From: Spodoptera frugiperda
Taxonomy: Eukaryota; Arthropoda; Insecta; Lepidoptera; Noctuidae
Direction: 5' to 3'
DNA length: 64,000 nt
NCBI RefSeq assembly: GCF_023101765.2
Contig: NC_064240.1
Coordinates: 5,394,001 to 5,458,000 of the forward strand
Position 1 is the first letter of the stretch; the number at the start of each line of letters is the position of its first letter. Below are positions 47,901-58,818 of the stretch, one piece after another. Below the pieces are notes generated by a model, which was not told where the DNA came from, searched no databases, and saw only the letters and a program-made list of their open reading frames with translations. The position numbers were made by a program, and so were the translations under genes.

Positions 47901-50900
47901 GTCCCTAATTAGTTATTCTTATTAGTCAAACGAGTTGGTGACGAATAGGATGGTTACTCGTACAAATTAAGTTTTTTATATTTCATCATCTTCGTAGTCC
48001 TAGAGTTAATCAACCATTACATTTTATTTAAGCCGTCTTTTAATATTATGTCTTACAAAGTCATGTCAAAGAAATTATGTAAAGTTTCAATCATACAGAC
48101 ACATTACAAGTGAATATGTCAGAATCCGCGAGGTAAGGATGTCGATGGGGCTTCGATACCTCATCGCTGGCGTTGCACTCATTCATCATGCCGTGAGAAG
48201 GTCGTCGCACGGACCTCTCAGCGCGCACCGCTACGCTGACACATCCGACCATATTATTAAAGCTTATACCACAAGAACGGTTGTTAACATCCCATTTTGG
48301 CACTTCGGCGACAAAAAGGCCCTTTACAAAAGTAATCACTCATAACGTTAAAAAATGTGACTCCTTTCCAAAATTAAAGTTCGTTGCTCTCCCAACATAC
48401 ACAATCCATTTCAGACCGAAAAAATGAACGCCTGTTGACATGCAGCACTCCACACTCGACTTGTTAATTGAAATATTTTATTGACCCAACATAATTAATA
48501 TTTTTAGTGTTTCGTCTTTAACTGTCGGATAACCACAGGGTGCGGAGAGACTTATCATATTTTCGAAAGAAGCATTAAACGTGACCCAGATATCTGGAAG
48601 GATATTAAGTGCAGGGCAGCGGCGGCTTCGCAGTAACGGAATTCACTATAATGTGAAAATAAACGGCCCGGTAAAGAATGAACATGGTGAATAATGTCAG
48701 TAGTAAAAGGTTTAATGAGTAGATAATGCTCCTGAGGGCATTTAACGACTACGTGAACAGCGTATCCGTGACAGACAAGCGCCACTCCCACGGGGCCGTT
48801 CGTGGACAGGATCTACATTGAAACAATTTCGCATGTCGGCCCGGCTCGCTCCCGTCTGTAATGAATTGCAAACGCATGCGTCTCGGAGCGGTCGCAGCCG
48901 GTCCGTCAGCCGTCAGCCGGCCGACAATTAGGGCGGTGCAATTACAACCAGTCGGTGGCGAGTCGGCCGGTGGGTCAGCGGCGCGATTTCCCGACGGCGG
49001 CGACGCCTGGCGCCACCAGACGACGTTGTGTAACTCTTAAACGTCCGATCAGCCATTAACGCTGCCGTCGAGGTCGTTGCTCTACACATGTATATCACAC
49101 GCCAATAACCATATTTGTAAAGCATTACTGATCTGCCATCATCGTGAATCACTGGCAATTGAGTAAACCGAGATCAGAAGCAGGTTATGTAGCACATTTC
49201 TAACATCGACGACCGTAAACGGACGTTATCGTAATTGATTGTTTAACTTAGCTTACTTTACAAGTCATAGTAGTTAAAAATAACGGTGAGTAAAACAGCT
49301 TGTTTCATTATTTTCCGATTTAAGTTCAAGTTCAAATATAAACGTGTCACTGCACGTGCGGTGCATTCTTCTTCTTCTTCTGCAGTGCAACAAACAAAGA
49401 AATTACAGGCCTTAGAACAAACGAAAGGATGAACAACTCAGTAATTTTTAAGGTTCCGTTTTTAAAAGTTACGCTTTAAAAATATTTTGAGGCAAAATCT
49501 TTTTACTGTATAAAAAAACAAGACAAAAACTGCAATAGATGAAAAAATAATAGAAACAACAGCAATAAAATAAAAACAAAGCATTTATCGAAGCAATATT
49601 TGCAAGGCGCTTAAACGATCAGGCAGATTGTGGAGACTAAGTATCTAGCAAATACCTAATCAAGCGGTCTTACACAAGTATGCATAGTATACAGGTATAT
49701 ATAACAATACATTAATCAAATACACAGCTCATATCACAATAAATATTGACATAGAAGCATTCCATTAAATACTTTGATGTGATAAGTGAACAATTAAATA
49801 TGTTGCTCTATCATAGTTTAACATATCTGATACGATTAGAATTGTAAATATTCTAGCAGTCTAGATGTATTATACTTATAAAGAAAGTATTTATGACATT
49901 GATAGTGCACTTGAAAATGTATAAAGTGACTCGTGCGAGTGTTTCTATTTATCCTATCACGTTAACATTTACTACGATTTGTATATTATATACCTATATG
50001 TGATAGTGAAGAAAAAAAAATCGTGAGGAAACCTGGACTTTTAATTTATAATTATTATAAGTTTGAGATCACCAACCCGTATTGAGCCAGCGTGGTGATT
50101 AATGCACGGAGAAGATTTGAATCTTCTCCGTGCGAAAAGACTTTAGTCAGCAGTGGCCACTAATAGGCTGTTGATGATGATGTTTTGTGTTAGTTATAAT
50201 TATATGAACTAGTGGTCGCCTAGTGGCCGAAATTCGACCATATACAATTTAATTTACAATACCACTTAACGTACGTTGAAGGATAATTTTTATTTAATTC
50301 AAACTCTTTTATAAAACTCTTTTCATATGAGACGTGAGAATATCATCGCAATGTCTATCGATTCTGACGTTTTGTCAAATACGATCAGATACTATGCATG
50401 TGTGTGTAATGTTTTATTTATTGATTTAATGTACTTTATAAGCATTATTTTTGAAAAATATTAGCGCTATGCACTTCTCCTACACATAAACTATAAGTGT
50501 ACCAAATTTTATGCTCCTACGTCCGCGCAATTATCGTAAAAAGTGGTCCAAAGTTTTTGCATCACGTATTAATATATAGATCATTAAACTTTAAATCTTA
50601 TCACACGCTTTCAAATCTCCAAAAAAAGTAAAACACGCTTATTTAAACAACCTTTTCCTTTAAAAAAATCTCACAACATTAAAAAACGTTTTTAACGTAC
50701 ACATTTTAAAATTTAATGTTTAATAATCAACTGATAAAATGTAAACCGCGTGTCTTTAAAAACATGGTCGGTTTAAAATAACGCTATTATGTCCTGCAAT
50801 TCACAATTCCCGTTATTCGTTCCCCTGATGTAATAATAACCACACAAAAACTCCTTTTAGATGGTTGAAATTACAGGTTCCGCACCTCAAATTTGCACTC

Positions 50901-51394
50901 CGTCGACTTTAATAACATATACCTTATTTTATTACTGTTAATGATAACAAAATAAAATTAAATGCAAAATGAAATCTTGAATTTTTTAAATGAAATCTGT
51001 ATTTTTGTTTGTGTGCGTGGACCTTGTGTGATAAGCACTAATTGCCATTTTTATTATTATTGTCTCTTAAAATAAAACGTTCTTATTGATTTTTGTTCTT
51101 TTCAGCGTCAAATTCGCACTTTTGGCTACTTAAAATACTTTTTTAAGTCGGTATGTGACATTATTAACTTGAATAAAATATTTTACACATTAACCTCCGC
51201 AGCAGTTGCATTAAAAAATAATTAATACTTGTTAAATTGTAGATCTGAAGTTGGCTAACATAATTATGACAAAATGCATAATTTTCGCTAAAAATCATAA
51301 AATGCAGAAGTTGATGAATACTTTACTGACCAGACTTGCCGCTCCGCGGGCTCCCTAGCACCACCACCCTTATACGATTCACAGTCATCTTCAT
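41874..51394 (-). CDS. RERG/RASL11-like small GTPase, six coding exons, complete
   Basis: A Ras-superfamily small GTPase, expected to bind guanine nucleotides in the cytoplasm or nucleus as a signalling regulator. Exons in transcript order: 51394-51331, 44864-44808, 44374-44298, 42817-42636, 42421-42235, 41942-41874. Every intron is GT-AG, all junction phases agree, and 636 nt give 211 residues, close to human RERG (199). Motifs seen: P-loop GSPRSGKS (14-21); RYLTKRYIGEY (26-36), close to RERG/RASL11 VRFLTKRFIGEY; switch I Thr39; switch II DTSNC (61-65) where the family has DTAGQ; RWGDAFAVVYS (76-86); guanine-specificity NKRD (119-122); G5 YEVSAA (146-151). The C-terminus is basic (KSVRKKRPSLSI) with no CAAX box, as is known for RERG-type proteins. 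The missing Gly and Gln in switch II predict weak intrinsic hydrolysis (inference). The subfamily is certain only to RERG/RASL11/RASL12; insect CG8519-like proteins, from memory, are the nearest relatives. Confidence 0.93.
42235..42421 (-). CDS. GTPase gene coding exon 5 (G5 motif, Ala-rich helix)
   Basis: A 187 nt, strongly GC-rich exon encoding residues 127-189. EVHAEEGQELSLRFGCQFYE aligns with the RERG segment that ends ACAFYE, and VSAAES is the G5 motif. A run rich in Ala, Leu and Arg follows (ALAFHALLREARALALLLPA). The GC content is far above the flanking DNA, so codon use here differs from the AT-rich background. The acceptor is AAATAG and the donor GTAAGT. Confidence 0.93.
42636..42817 (-). 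CDS. GTPase gene coding exon 4 (core and NKxD)
   Basis: A 182 nt exon encoding residues 67-126 plus two bases of Arg127. It contains RWGDAFAVVYSVCERRSF, matching RERG RWGEGFVLVYDITDRGSF, and GNKRDLEHAR, the guanine-specificity loop. The donor is GTACTT, a slightly weak site. Reading through it gives a false extension of seven residues, so the open frame overruns the exon. Confidence 0.95.
42950..43145. repeat. Repeat rich in GCGTACGATGCG motifs, in intron 3
   Basis: The intron between exons 3 and 4 holds about 190 bp with recurring CATCGCATG, GATGCGTACGATA and GCGTACGATGCG words in direct and inverted orientation. This is typical of a small inverted-repeat element. No second copy was seen in this window, so the family and ends are uncertain. 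Confidence 0.35.
44298..44374 (-). CDS. GTPase gene coding exon 3 (switch I to switch II)
   Basis: A 77 nt exon encoding residues 41-66: DFLYQHRVAFDG then AVSEVEILDTSNCA. The acceptor is TTTCAG and the donor is GTAAGT. LYQHRVAFDG aligns with YRHQATIDDE of RERG, and EILDT is the strand leading to switch II. The residues after DT are SNC instead of AGQ. Confidence 0.93.
44808..44864 (-). CDS. GTPase gene coding exon 2 (helix 1 and switch I start)
   Basis: A 57 nt exon encoding the end of codon 22 to residue 40: VVVRYLTKRYIGEYSSTG. The acceptor is TTGCAG and the donor is GTTAGT. The sequence aligns without gaps to the helix 1/switch I region of RERG. Thr39 sits where Ras Thr35 coordinates magnesium. 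Confidence 0.93.
47655..47825 (-). repeat. Interspersed repeat F, copy 2 (in GTPase intron 1)
   Basis: It shares the F words in reverse: GCGCCTAGCTTTTTGGGGAT, GGATTTTTACCTCACTAAAA, GACCTGCTCCGGAGCCCC. Non-coding. Confidence 0.7.
48840..49060. promoter_or_regulatory. GC-rich CpG-dense island inside intron 1
   Basis: About 220 bp of CpG-rich DNA sits in a roughly 65% AT environment. It has local repeats of CAGCCG/GTCAGCCG near 48895-48925 and GGCGGCGACG near 48995. No frame in it gives a recognisable protein. It could be an enhancer, an alternative promoter or a noncoding first exon of the surrounding minus-strand gene; sequence alone does not decide. Confidence 0.35.
50030..50180 (+). mobile_element. 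LINE 3' tail with perfect hairpin
   Basis: ATTGAGCCAGCGTGGTGATT and TAGTCAGCAGTGGCC...GTTGATGATGATG are the usual words of a lepidopteran non-LTR 3' end (consensus: GGGCCAGCGTGGTGGACTA, CAGTGGGCC, TTGATATGATGATG). The middle is replaced by a 14 bp perfect inverted repeat (50104-50117 and 50120-50133). Confidence 0.5.
50104..50133. repeat. Perfect hairpin, 14 bp arms
   Basis: GCACGGAGAAGATT at 50104-50117 and AATCTTCTCCGTGC at 50120-50133, with a 2 nt spacer. It lies within a LINE tail in GTPase intron 1. Confidence 0.95.
51331..51394 (-). CDS. GTPase gene coding exon 1 (P-loop)
   Basis: Encodes residues 1-21 plus the first base of codon 22. The start is the first ATG (51394-51392); a second in-frame ATG lies two codons later (MKM). 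The peptide runs MKMTVNRIRVVVLGSPRSGKS. It ends with a GTCAGT donor after the Ser of the P-loop, and the split codon G|CG gives Ala22. This places the split inside GKSA, which matches the RERG sequence across the intron. The exon is 6.5 kb from exon 2 and was identified by its P-loop and phase. Confidence 0.9.
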
Positions 51395-51760
51395 TTGGAT
51401 AGAGTTAATATTTCACTGTTTTTCTACAAAAAATATTTAACCAGACATTATGGCAGCAGTGTCCAGCAACCACTTCAGTTTATGATCACAGTTTATATCA
51501 CGGTACTCGTCGATATCGCACGAATCGATGTGAGTTATCGTAAATATGATCGAGAAATATATTTCACAGAGCTGCTCACGGCCGTAAGCTCGACCGAATG
51601 CCGCGAAGTTTCCCGCGCGACTGCCGGCGTCTCTAGCCGATGCTCGGATCAAAAGCGCGTGCGCAGCCTCCGTTTCAACCTCCGAACTAGCCGAGTATGT
51701 ATACGACGGAATTCGCACTTCATCCATACATCCTACCTGATTAAATATTCATAATGTTGG
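51395..51760 (-). promoter_or_regulatory. 5' UTR and proximal promoter region of the GTPase gene
   Basis: Sequence immediately upstream of the start codon. It contains a GC-rich block at about 51580-51690 surrounded by AT-rich DNA. Open frames on both strands cross it but resemble no protein and are better explained by the base composition. No clear TATA box was found at a suitable distance, so the transcription start is not located. Confidence 0.35.
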
Positions 51761-53787
51761 CCTGCCGCCAATATTGGCCATGTTTCGGATATCGAAGAGG
51801 ACAGTCCATCAATATTTTGACACCCATCTGAAGCGCTGCGTTGGCCAGAAAAAACTTTAGTCAAAATTCTCAATTAGACCTATTTCTGAATAAGGAAAAG
51901 TGGCAGAAAATTGTACAGCTCAGCTACAATCCGGAATACGTAAGTCGACGACATGTCAAGGTGAGAGCGATGCAGACGTTCAGTGCAATAAATTCGTTCG
52001 TGCTGAGACATAATTGGATCCGCCCCGCCCACGTTCCAGCTACCCAGCTTCCTTTGTGTTACATAGGTATTCCACTTATAGCTTAGAAATAGTACGAGAA
52101 AACTACTCATAATAAATCCAGTAGGAATGTAGAGCAAGTGAATCTTGAGCAACGATCCTTGCGTGAGCGGTCTTCATTAAAATAGGCGTTTTAGTTCAGT
52201 CAGTTTATACTTCAATGGCACAAATATTCTAAACCTATTATTATTTAATCAGGCTATCTGCCAAATATTACAGCTTTCTAGATCAAACACTACGAGAAAA
52301 GAAGGTGAAAATATCCAGACATATAAAATTTGTTTATTTTGAGACCTGTTTTCTTTAGAAACTTTGATTGTCTGATGCACAGTTCCGTAAAGATTAAGAT
52401 AATAAATATGAAACTGAATTGTTATATCCTGTAGTAAGTACATACCTACTAACGACCATGGACGAAGCGTATACATAATTGTAATTTCTACGCCTAGAGC
52501 TGCTTCTAGTATATTTACGTTTATGGACTATACGATCTCGCGTACATACGTGTAGGTAGGTATAAAAGTAAAACCCAATGAATTACTTGTCAGTCTTCAT
52601 TAGCGATCTCACAATATGTAAGTATACTTTCGAAAATAGAAGAAAATGCATTTGCATAGAAGTTAGATGGCTCCGTGGATTTCTCTACTCATTAAGGAAG
52701 GTTGTGACGAAGAAAAAAAAAGTGCAGCGTGTCGACTTAACGCAAATTGATCGTTACCGAGCAGCTTCCTCAAACATGCCACCTTGCCGTATTTATGCAA
52801 TCGGCGTCATTTAGCTAGGTATAAGCCAACTCTTTAATTTAGATACATACTAAGATAGCATCATAAGTGCGCAGTTTAGCACCCGACCATCACATAATTT
52901 ATGGATATTTCATACATAAAATAGCTTAGGAACGAGCAGAAGATTCATGATAGACGCATATTTAAGGATTCATATCATCGTTCTACATCGTAAATCGATT
53001 ACACGGTACACCGGTATATCTAGATTACTAAAGCAAGAAAATTATTGCCTTTGTTAAACATACTGAATACGCTTAGCAATGCCAACAGTTTGGTCGGTTA
53101 AACAGCAACAAAGGCACGCAGACGCACTGCGCACGGGCGGATCATAACTTTGATTAATTTGATACAAGAGTATCGCCACGCTGCAACCCGCTACTCTCGT
53201 TATTATTTCCAATATTCAATTAAGCTCGGTCTAATTAAATTACTTATCAACTGCTTGGGTAACGATATTAAGTATTTATTTATTTAGTCGTGAGCTGGAC
53301 ATTTCGCAAGGCGACTCGCGTGTCAAAACTAGTTTGTTAATGGGCTCAACAATGGCAACACTGTTCTGTTCACACTTGCCTATTAAACGATTCATATCTC
53401 TACATCTTTTAACCTCTTTAGAGCGGTGTACAAAGTTACAAAACAATTATCTACTGACACGGAGTTTCGATGAAAAATCTAACGCCATATTTCTCAGGAT
53501 TGCTAAACTCTATCGAAAAGAGGGTTTAATTGACTTTAATGTGTTGTTATATAACGCAACGATGAATGACTCTAATCCCAGTGGACGAAGGTTCATAGTT
53601 CGAGCCATCAATCAGCTATGACGCTATTGTATCTAGAGTATTACGGTAACGTATCAACTTATGGCTATTCTGATACAAAAAACTCAGAAGGTACGCAAAT
53701 ATGACGAATCAGTTACTAGGATTTTTTGTCTGTTTAATTTTTAGACCAAAGACAGCAATATGATGAATTACTCTGCATTGTTTTTTA

Positions 53788-53878
53788 TGGAACAGGTGGC
53801 AAACGAGCAGGATAATCTCCTGATGGTAGGTGATCAGCGCCGCCCATGGACACCCTCAACACCAGAGGAGTCACAGGT
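53788..53878 (+). repeat. Lep1-like repeat fragment
   Basis: Only the first part is present: GGTGGCAAACGAGCAGGATA, TCTCCTGATGGTAGGTGATC, CATGGACACCCTCAACACCA. The 61-codon open frame over it is incidental. Confidence 0.6.
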
Positions 53879-54709
53879 ATATGCTTACTATAATTCAGTT
53901 CTGATACACTCCATGTTTAACTTCATCGTCCAAATCGACTGTTAAGTAGTTCATGTTATTCCAAGAACAAACAAAAATAACGATAAATAAACAATTGTAT
54001 TGATCACAATCAGACCAAAAACTGGTCCGAGGAACACAAGGGAACCGTTATAAAAGTCCTTTGGTATGTATCACAAAGTTGATAATACAAAGTTCACACG
54101 CCAGACGGTCCAACACGGCCATTAAATAAAATCCAATATGTACCAAGACCCTCAGATGGGGTCATCAGATTGGCACACAACACTTTGTATTTCGGCCCTC
54201 CAGAACCACTAATTAAAAAATGACTTAAGCACACGATGATTTCAAAATTTACAGTTTTATCCGCAAAGAAGAGTAAAAAATAAACTGATTAATATGGCTA
54301 TATAGAGTGGCTATTCATTTTACAGTCGTTATTCTTGTGAGAATCATTAAATGAAGAACACGCTGTTGTTTTTTTGGTACCTACCTAAAGGTATATTTTT
54401 TTAGAATGAACTTGATTTATTGACAGGAACTACACCAAAATTACTGTCAGCAATTCTGAGGCCCGGACCGAGCCCGTAATAATTCATTTCACTACAGGAC
54501 GATATATTTGACTTTCGACAAAAATCTCTTCATAAAGTAACTTTACAGCTTGCGTGAACGGTCCAATTAATTTTATTAATAGTTTCTACATGAACCGCAT
54601 TCTTGTTGTCGCATTATACCCAACAGAATTATTAAGGACATCAATAAATTCAAATATATCGCCTCCAGAGTTTTGAAACCGTCATTTTCTCAAGTTAACG
54701 ACAGCTGCC

Positions 54710-55019
54710 GACCGAATTCGCCAAAATACGCTTAATTTCGTTATCGACGTGTTCAGTTATGTAAAGCGCATATGTGTGTAATGTAATGATATGGATGATT
54801 TTATTGTTATGTTCGTTTGTTTCTCGATAAAGACATTTAAAAGAGTTGGTACGTCGACATCTTGTGTCGTGGTCCAACGCGGGCCGCCACGTGCTCGCGG
54901 CGCGCAGCGGGTCGCACTCCACATGTCCACACTTCGCGGATTTCACCGTCCACGCTCGCTGATTATGTAATATTGTCAATATAATAATAAATATTAAAGT
55001 AACATCGGTTGCTCCACAC
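54710..55019 (-). CDS. Candidate secreted-protein ORF, unrecognised
   Basis: An ATG with A at -3 (near 55019) opens a frame starting MCGATDVTLIFIIILTILHN, a good signal-peptide shape (hydrophobic core TLIFIIILTIL, possible cleavage after NQRA). A GC-rich coding-like stretch follows, WTVKSAKCGHVECDPLRA and RPALDHDTRCRR, with four cysteines. After about residue 60 the composition becomes AT-rich and less protein-like, so an intron may begin there, but I see no canonical donor. I recognise no family. It could be a small secreted protein, a first exon of a longer gene, or a chance ORF. The coordinates follow the open frame and not a proven transcript. Confidence 0.3.
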
Positions 55020-57360
55020 ATTATCGTACACAAAGAAATAAGTGTGTCATTAATAAATAATCCGCTGTCTCGTGTCTAAGATAAAATTCCTACGCAATTC
55101 GCGAGAGTTACGAGAATTGTGTTGTCGTCTAGAATATGTGTACTGAGTAATCAGTGTGGTATTTCACACTGAGATTAAATTCTGCATTCCTGCGACGACA
55201 ATGAAATTTTTCCCTAATGACATCAATTCTGAATGGAGATTAGCTAGTGGAGGATATTGCTAAATCGATGGCCATGACCTGTATTAGAAATACCGGGCGA
55301 ACATGTGTGTGTAGAAATGTAGCAGACAGTCGGGCTGGAGAAACAATTAACAGAGTAGTAGTGCTATTTACGTCTTCTTTTTACAAATTATAATGACTGT
55401 GATTATAAAGTATCTAGTACTCGTGTAACAAAATCCAGGTACCTAAATGATTAATGTTTTTTTAATGAGAATGCAATGATATAAAAACATAAATCATTTC
55501 AAATTAAATCACTTTAATGCATCCATAGTGTATAGTGTAGTCTACAATTTTAATACAGGAATATGTCAGGTATATTTATACATATTGTATTTCATTTACA
55601 AAATCTAGTGTAGAGTAGCTATAGAAATTTAATGTGTTATGTTATCCAAAGCTAAAATACCAATAGAGTTGAACGGCCCAGCTTTACAAGCCATAAAATC
55701 TAGTAATTTGACAAGATTGACGCCAGCCCGTCTGATCTGATTAACTCAGTACAAAAACAAGTATGTTCGTCTATCATCAAAATGATTACAGTGTTCAATT
55801 CAAGCTCGTTTATTGCGTATAATTTAGACTGCAATTACTGTTGATTGAAATACAGTACTGATACCATAATATTCTACTAGGCTTTTGCTAAGTGCTCTTT
55901 AAAAATAATATAACCTTTAGCTTTAAGTAATCCTTTCCGTGAAGTCTTGGTTTAAATATAGTCTCCGCTGCGCTATCCAGTTTAATTATTTTTTTATAAC
56001 TAATAATAGTATCTGGTTGATAACTTCCCAGTACCTAGAATACTCGTACGTAGATGTTTGAAAGAGTTTTCTTTCAACTTATTACCTATGTGAGCAATTT
56101 ATTAAAGTAGCAAGACCCTAATGAAAACCCAATTATGTATGTTAATCCACAGTAAACATAAGGCGCCATTCTGTAGCTAAAGTACATAAATATTTATCTA
56201 CAAGATGACATCATAAAATGTAGGTCAAAGAAGAGTTATGTGATTGGTATGGCACCAACAAAACAGTAAGTACCAACATTAAACCCGACGAAACACAAAT
56301 CTCGCCATTTGGAATAAAAAAAATAAAAGAAGTACGGACTTCACCAGACTTCACCTTGTAGAGTTTTCTCCACACCGCAGCCGACAGCAATTCATAAAGA
56401 TAAAGTATTGAAATGCGATTAACAGTTAACGTAATGCCTTTTGACGATGTAAAAACTTAAGAGTATTTTCAATAATAAAACATTATTTACGCTACAATAA
56501 ATCCGTACGTCTTCAAAGTCCGATAAATGGATTACCGAGAGGTTAATGTGAAACGTTTCTTTATAGGTGATACATTAAGTTGGTAAAAGGCTATCTTGGC
56601 TGTATCTTGTTAGGTAAATAAATACCTTTAACCTAAAACCGTCAACGTGGGCACGGAACCGCCTGGATACTGATGGCCCGTGGATATATTGTCATGCTCT
56701 TTAACAATTTCACTAGCCAATGAACCGTTTAAAGCTATAGAAGTCCTTAGACTACACGACAACAGCATTGTAACTGTTTATCTTAAGATGGACAGAGCGC
56801 GATTGCATCCTTCCTTACAAGTCTATTAAATGAGAACTTTTTACACCGCCCGCCTCTTACTCGTAACTGTACTCCGTAATGAATATTTTTTTCTTATCAA
56901 AAAATGTATATTATTATGACATGTTTTGTAAAAATTTATATTCCTCGTCAGTGAAATACTGGGAAGTACCAATCTTATTATTATAAGGCCGGATTTTCAA
57001 TTTTCAAAAATGGCCCTGTCCATCTTATGTTGCCGTCTCTGGTTTTCATAGTCCGATTGATAGACAGCACGCTTTCAAACCAATAAGTTTTAAAGTAAAG
57101 ATCTAACATTTCGATTGTTATGACCAAACAGAAATTATTAAGTTGATGGCAGGTTTCCTTGGAATATGGACGTAACAATTTGTTGTGGATAAACAATAAG
57201 TCGTGAGGAGACACTCCCTCGGCCCTCCGCCTCCCGATAGCGGGATCCGCGACGAGTAGGTATCTAATTTATAACCTAACTGTGATCTTTATAATATTCG
57301 ACAACCTATATCAGCTATAGATACAAATACAACACATGAATAAAACTCTAAAAATAGCAA

Positions 57361-57642
57361 CAAGCAACGTCACGCCTTTTGTCCCCGAAGGGGTAGGCAG
57401 AAGTGCTCATTACGACAAGTAATGCCGCTATACAATGTACACCCAATTTTCACCATTTGTGTTAGATGTGCCATGTAATAGGGGGTGAGCATATTGCCAT
57501 ATTCACACAATTCTAGACTCCGTGCTACCACTGAGAAATTTTCCGAAAAGCCCAAAACAGTCCAGTAATACTTTGCTCGACCCGGGAATCGAACCCCTTG
57601 TACGGCAGTCGCACTTGCGGCCACTCGTCCAACGAGGCAGTC
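57361..57642 (-). mobile_element. SINE family A, full length
   Basis: It has the same head-to-tail layout (CCGGGAATCGAACCCC; CCCCGAAGGGGTAGG). Candidate target duplications ACTCTAAAAATA lie at 57345-57356 and 57661-57672. The right one is 18 bp beyond the usual head, so the 5' end may carry extra transcript bases. Confidence 0.75.
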
Positions 57643-58121
57643 ATACACACAACATACGTCACTCTAAAAATACAGGTATAGGTAATACAAAACGCGACAA
57701 AGTTTCAATGAAAAAATGCAATCTACCCTGTTGTTTGTATCGGTAACGGTGTTGCAAAATATATTTGCAACATTATTCTTAGTAAGTAATTTGTAGATTT
57801 AAATTAATCAACGCCCTAATCTAATTACTGCTATTGTGAATTAAATACGAACATTTTTGCAACCTTGACACCACTAAATGACTAAACATTGCGTCAACTG
57901 GTCATGGAACAAATCTAGCCTCTGAAACCAATTCTTATTACATGCCTATTCAAATTTTCTAAGGTTAAATTTAGCTAGTTACTTTCCTTGGAATGCAACA
58001 ATAGGTAACGCTGTCTTAGGGAAGTCCCATTTTTGAACCAATTGTTATATCGTCATGAAAAATTTTGTGCTCAATAAATATTTTTAAATTCCAATCTCTT
58101 TGAGTTTGATAATAACTATCG

Positions 58122-58300
58122 TAAATTAATGGAGAATAGCTATGACAGTTTTCAGACGCAGCGCGACGCAGATGCGGCTACATCGCGCAGTCGACTTGCA
58201 TATGCGCACGCTGCTCATGATGAAGAGTCCCTCTGTAACTCGAAACTCGTAGAGCTTTTCTCCATTAATTTATGTGACTAAACCATGATTTTAGTTAACT
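58122..58300. mobile_element. MITE family C, copy 2
   Basis: It is flanked by inverted words TAAATTAATGGAGAATAGCT and AGCTTTTCTCCATTAATTTA. The interior shares GCGCACGCTGCTCATGATGA with the copy at 61677. The outer right end ATGATTTTAGTTAA is the family's terminal repeat; the outer left end is degenerate. Non-coding. Confidence 0.65.
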
Positions 58301-58513
58301 CTTTGAATTCATCTTAAGACCACGTAAGTACCTACCTCAAAAAGTTGAATAACTTGGAAAATTCAACTCAATACTTGTGAAGTGGGCGTCTTAACTTCCA
58401 GTACACTGCGACATCTTATACCCAGTGACAACAAAGTGTACCTATAAATACGGGCAAACAAAATAAAGCACCTGTAAGTCTGTAAAGCCTGAGGACGATC
58501 AGAGCACGCTCAC

Positions 58514-58543
58514 CTGCCGTGATTTATGCACTAAGCGCGCCAT
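58514..58543 (-). CDS. Candidate first coding exon (MARLVHKSRQ)
   Basis: An ATG in an excellent context (ACAATGG) opens ten codons, MARLVHKSRQ, and ends exactly at a CAG|GTGAGC donor. The upstream 5' flank (58544-58565) is GC-rich, as in many insect first exons. The frame is phase 0 at the donor. I could not find the next exon toward lower coordinates and recognise no protein from ten residues. Confidence 0.28.
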
Positions 58544-58818
58544 TGTCCTGTCGCGGCCGGCTAGCGGAAACTTATGAACTATCTAACATTCTAACCTCAA
58601 ATGTCTTATGAAGTCCAGTCTACATGTGCTCACAATTATTTATTTATTTATCAGGAATTCATATCTTTATTGGACGGTGCAGCGCTATTTGCTATTGTCA
58701 CATGCAATTTTGATTAGCTTCACGATAATGTTTTGCAGGTTATGTCTTTTAGTATATCGAGGTAAGTTTTTGTATTCTAAGGAATCTCTTATAGGATAGA
58801 TATAGGTGGTCAACTATT

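Larger units (their letters stand above)
44865..51330 (-). other. Intron 1 of the GTPase gene (6.5 kb)
   Basis: The intron separates the P-loop exon from the rest. It contains a GC-rich island (48840-49060), a repeat copy (47655-47825), a LINE-tail fragment with a perfect hairpin (about 50030-50180), and otherwise AT-rich unique sequence. I see no convincing exon inside it. A large first intron of this kind often holds regulatory elements (inference). Confidence 0.75.
51761..58121. other. Intergenic DNA between the GTPase gene and the right-hand repeats
   Basis: Unique AT-rich DNA with one Lep1-like fragment, the candidate secreted ORF (54710-55019), and SINE family A at 57361. The minus frame at 56981-57214 is long for its composition but carries stops just outside and no motif. 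Confidence 0.4.

Noticed and set aside
51395..51754. 119-codon plus frame and 96-codon minus frame
   Set aside because: They lie in the GTPase 5' UTR/promoter. Both strands are open because of the GC-rich block, and neither resembles a protein.
56981..57214. 77-codon minus frame that looked transposase-like
   Set aside because: No catalytic motif or terminal repeats were found; the resemblance was superficial.
58732..58761. 23 nt micro-exon between TTTTGCAG and GAG|GTAAGT
   Set aside because: Acceptor and donor words are good, but a micro-exon this short with no conserved frame cannot be told from chance.
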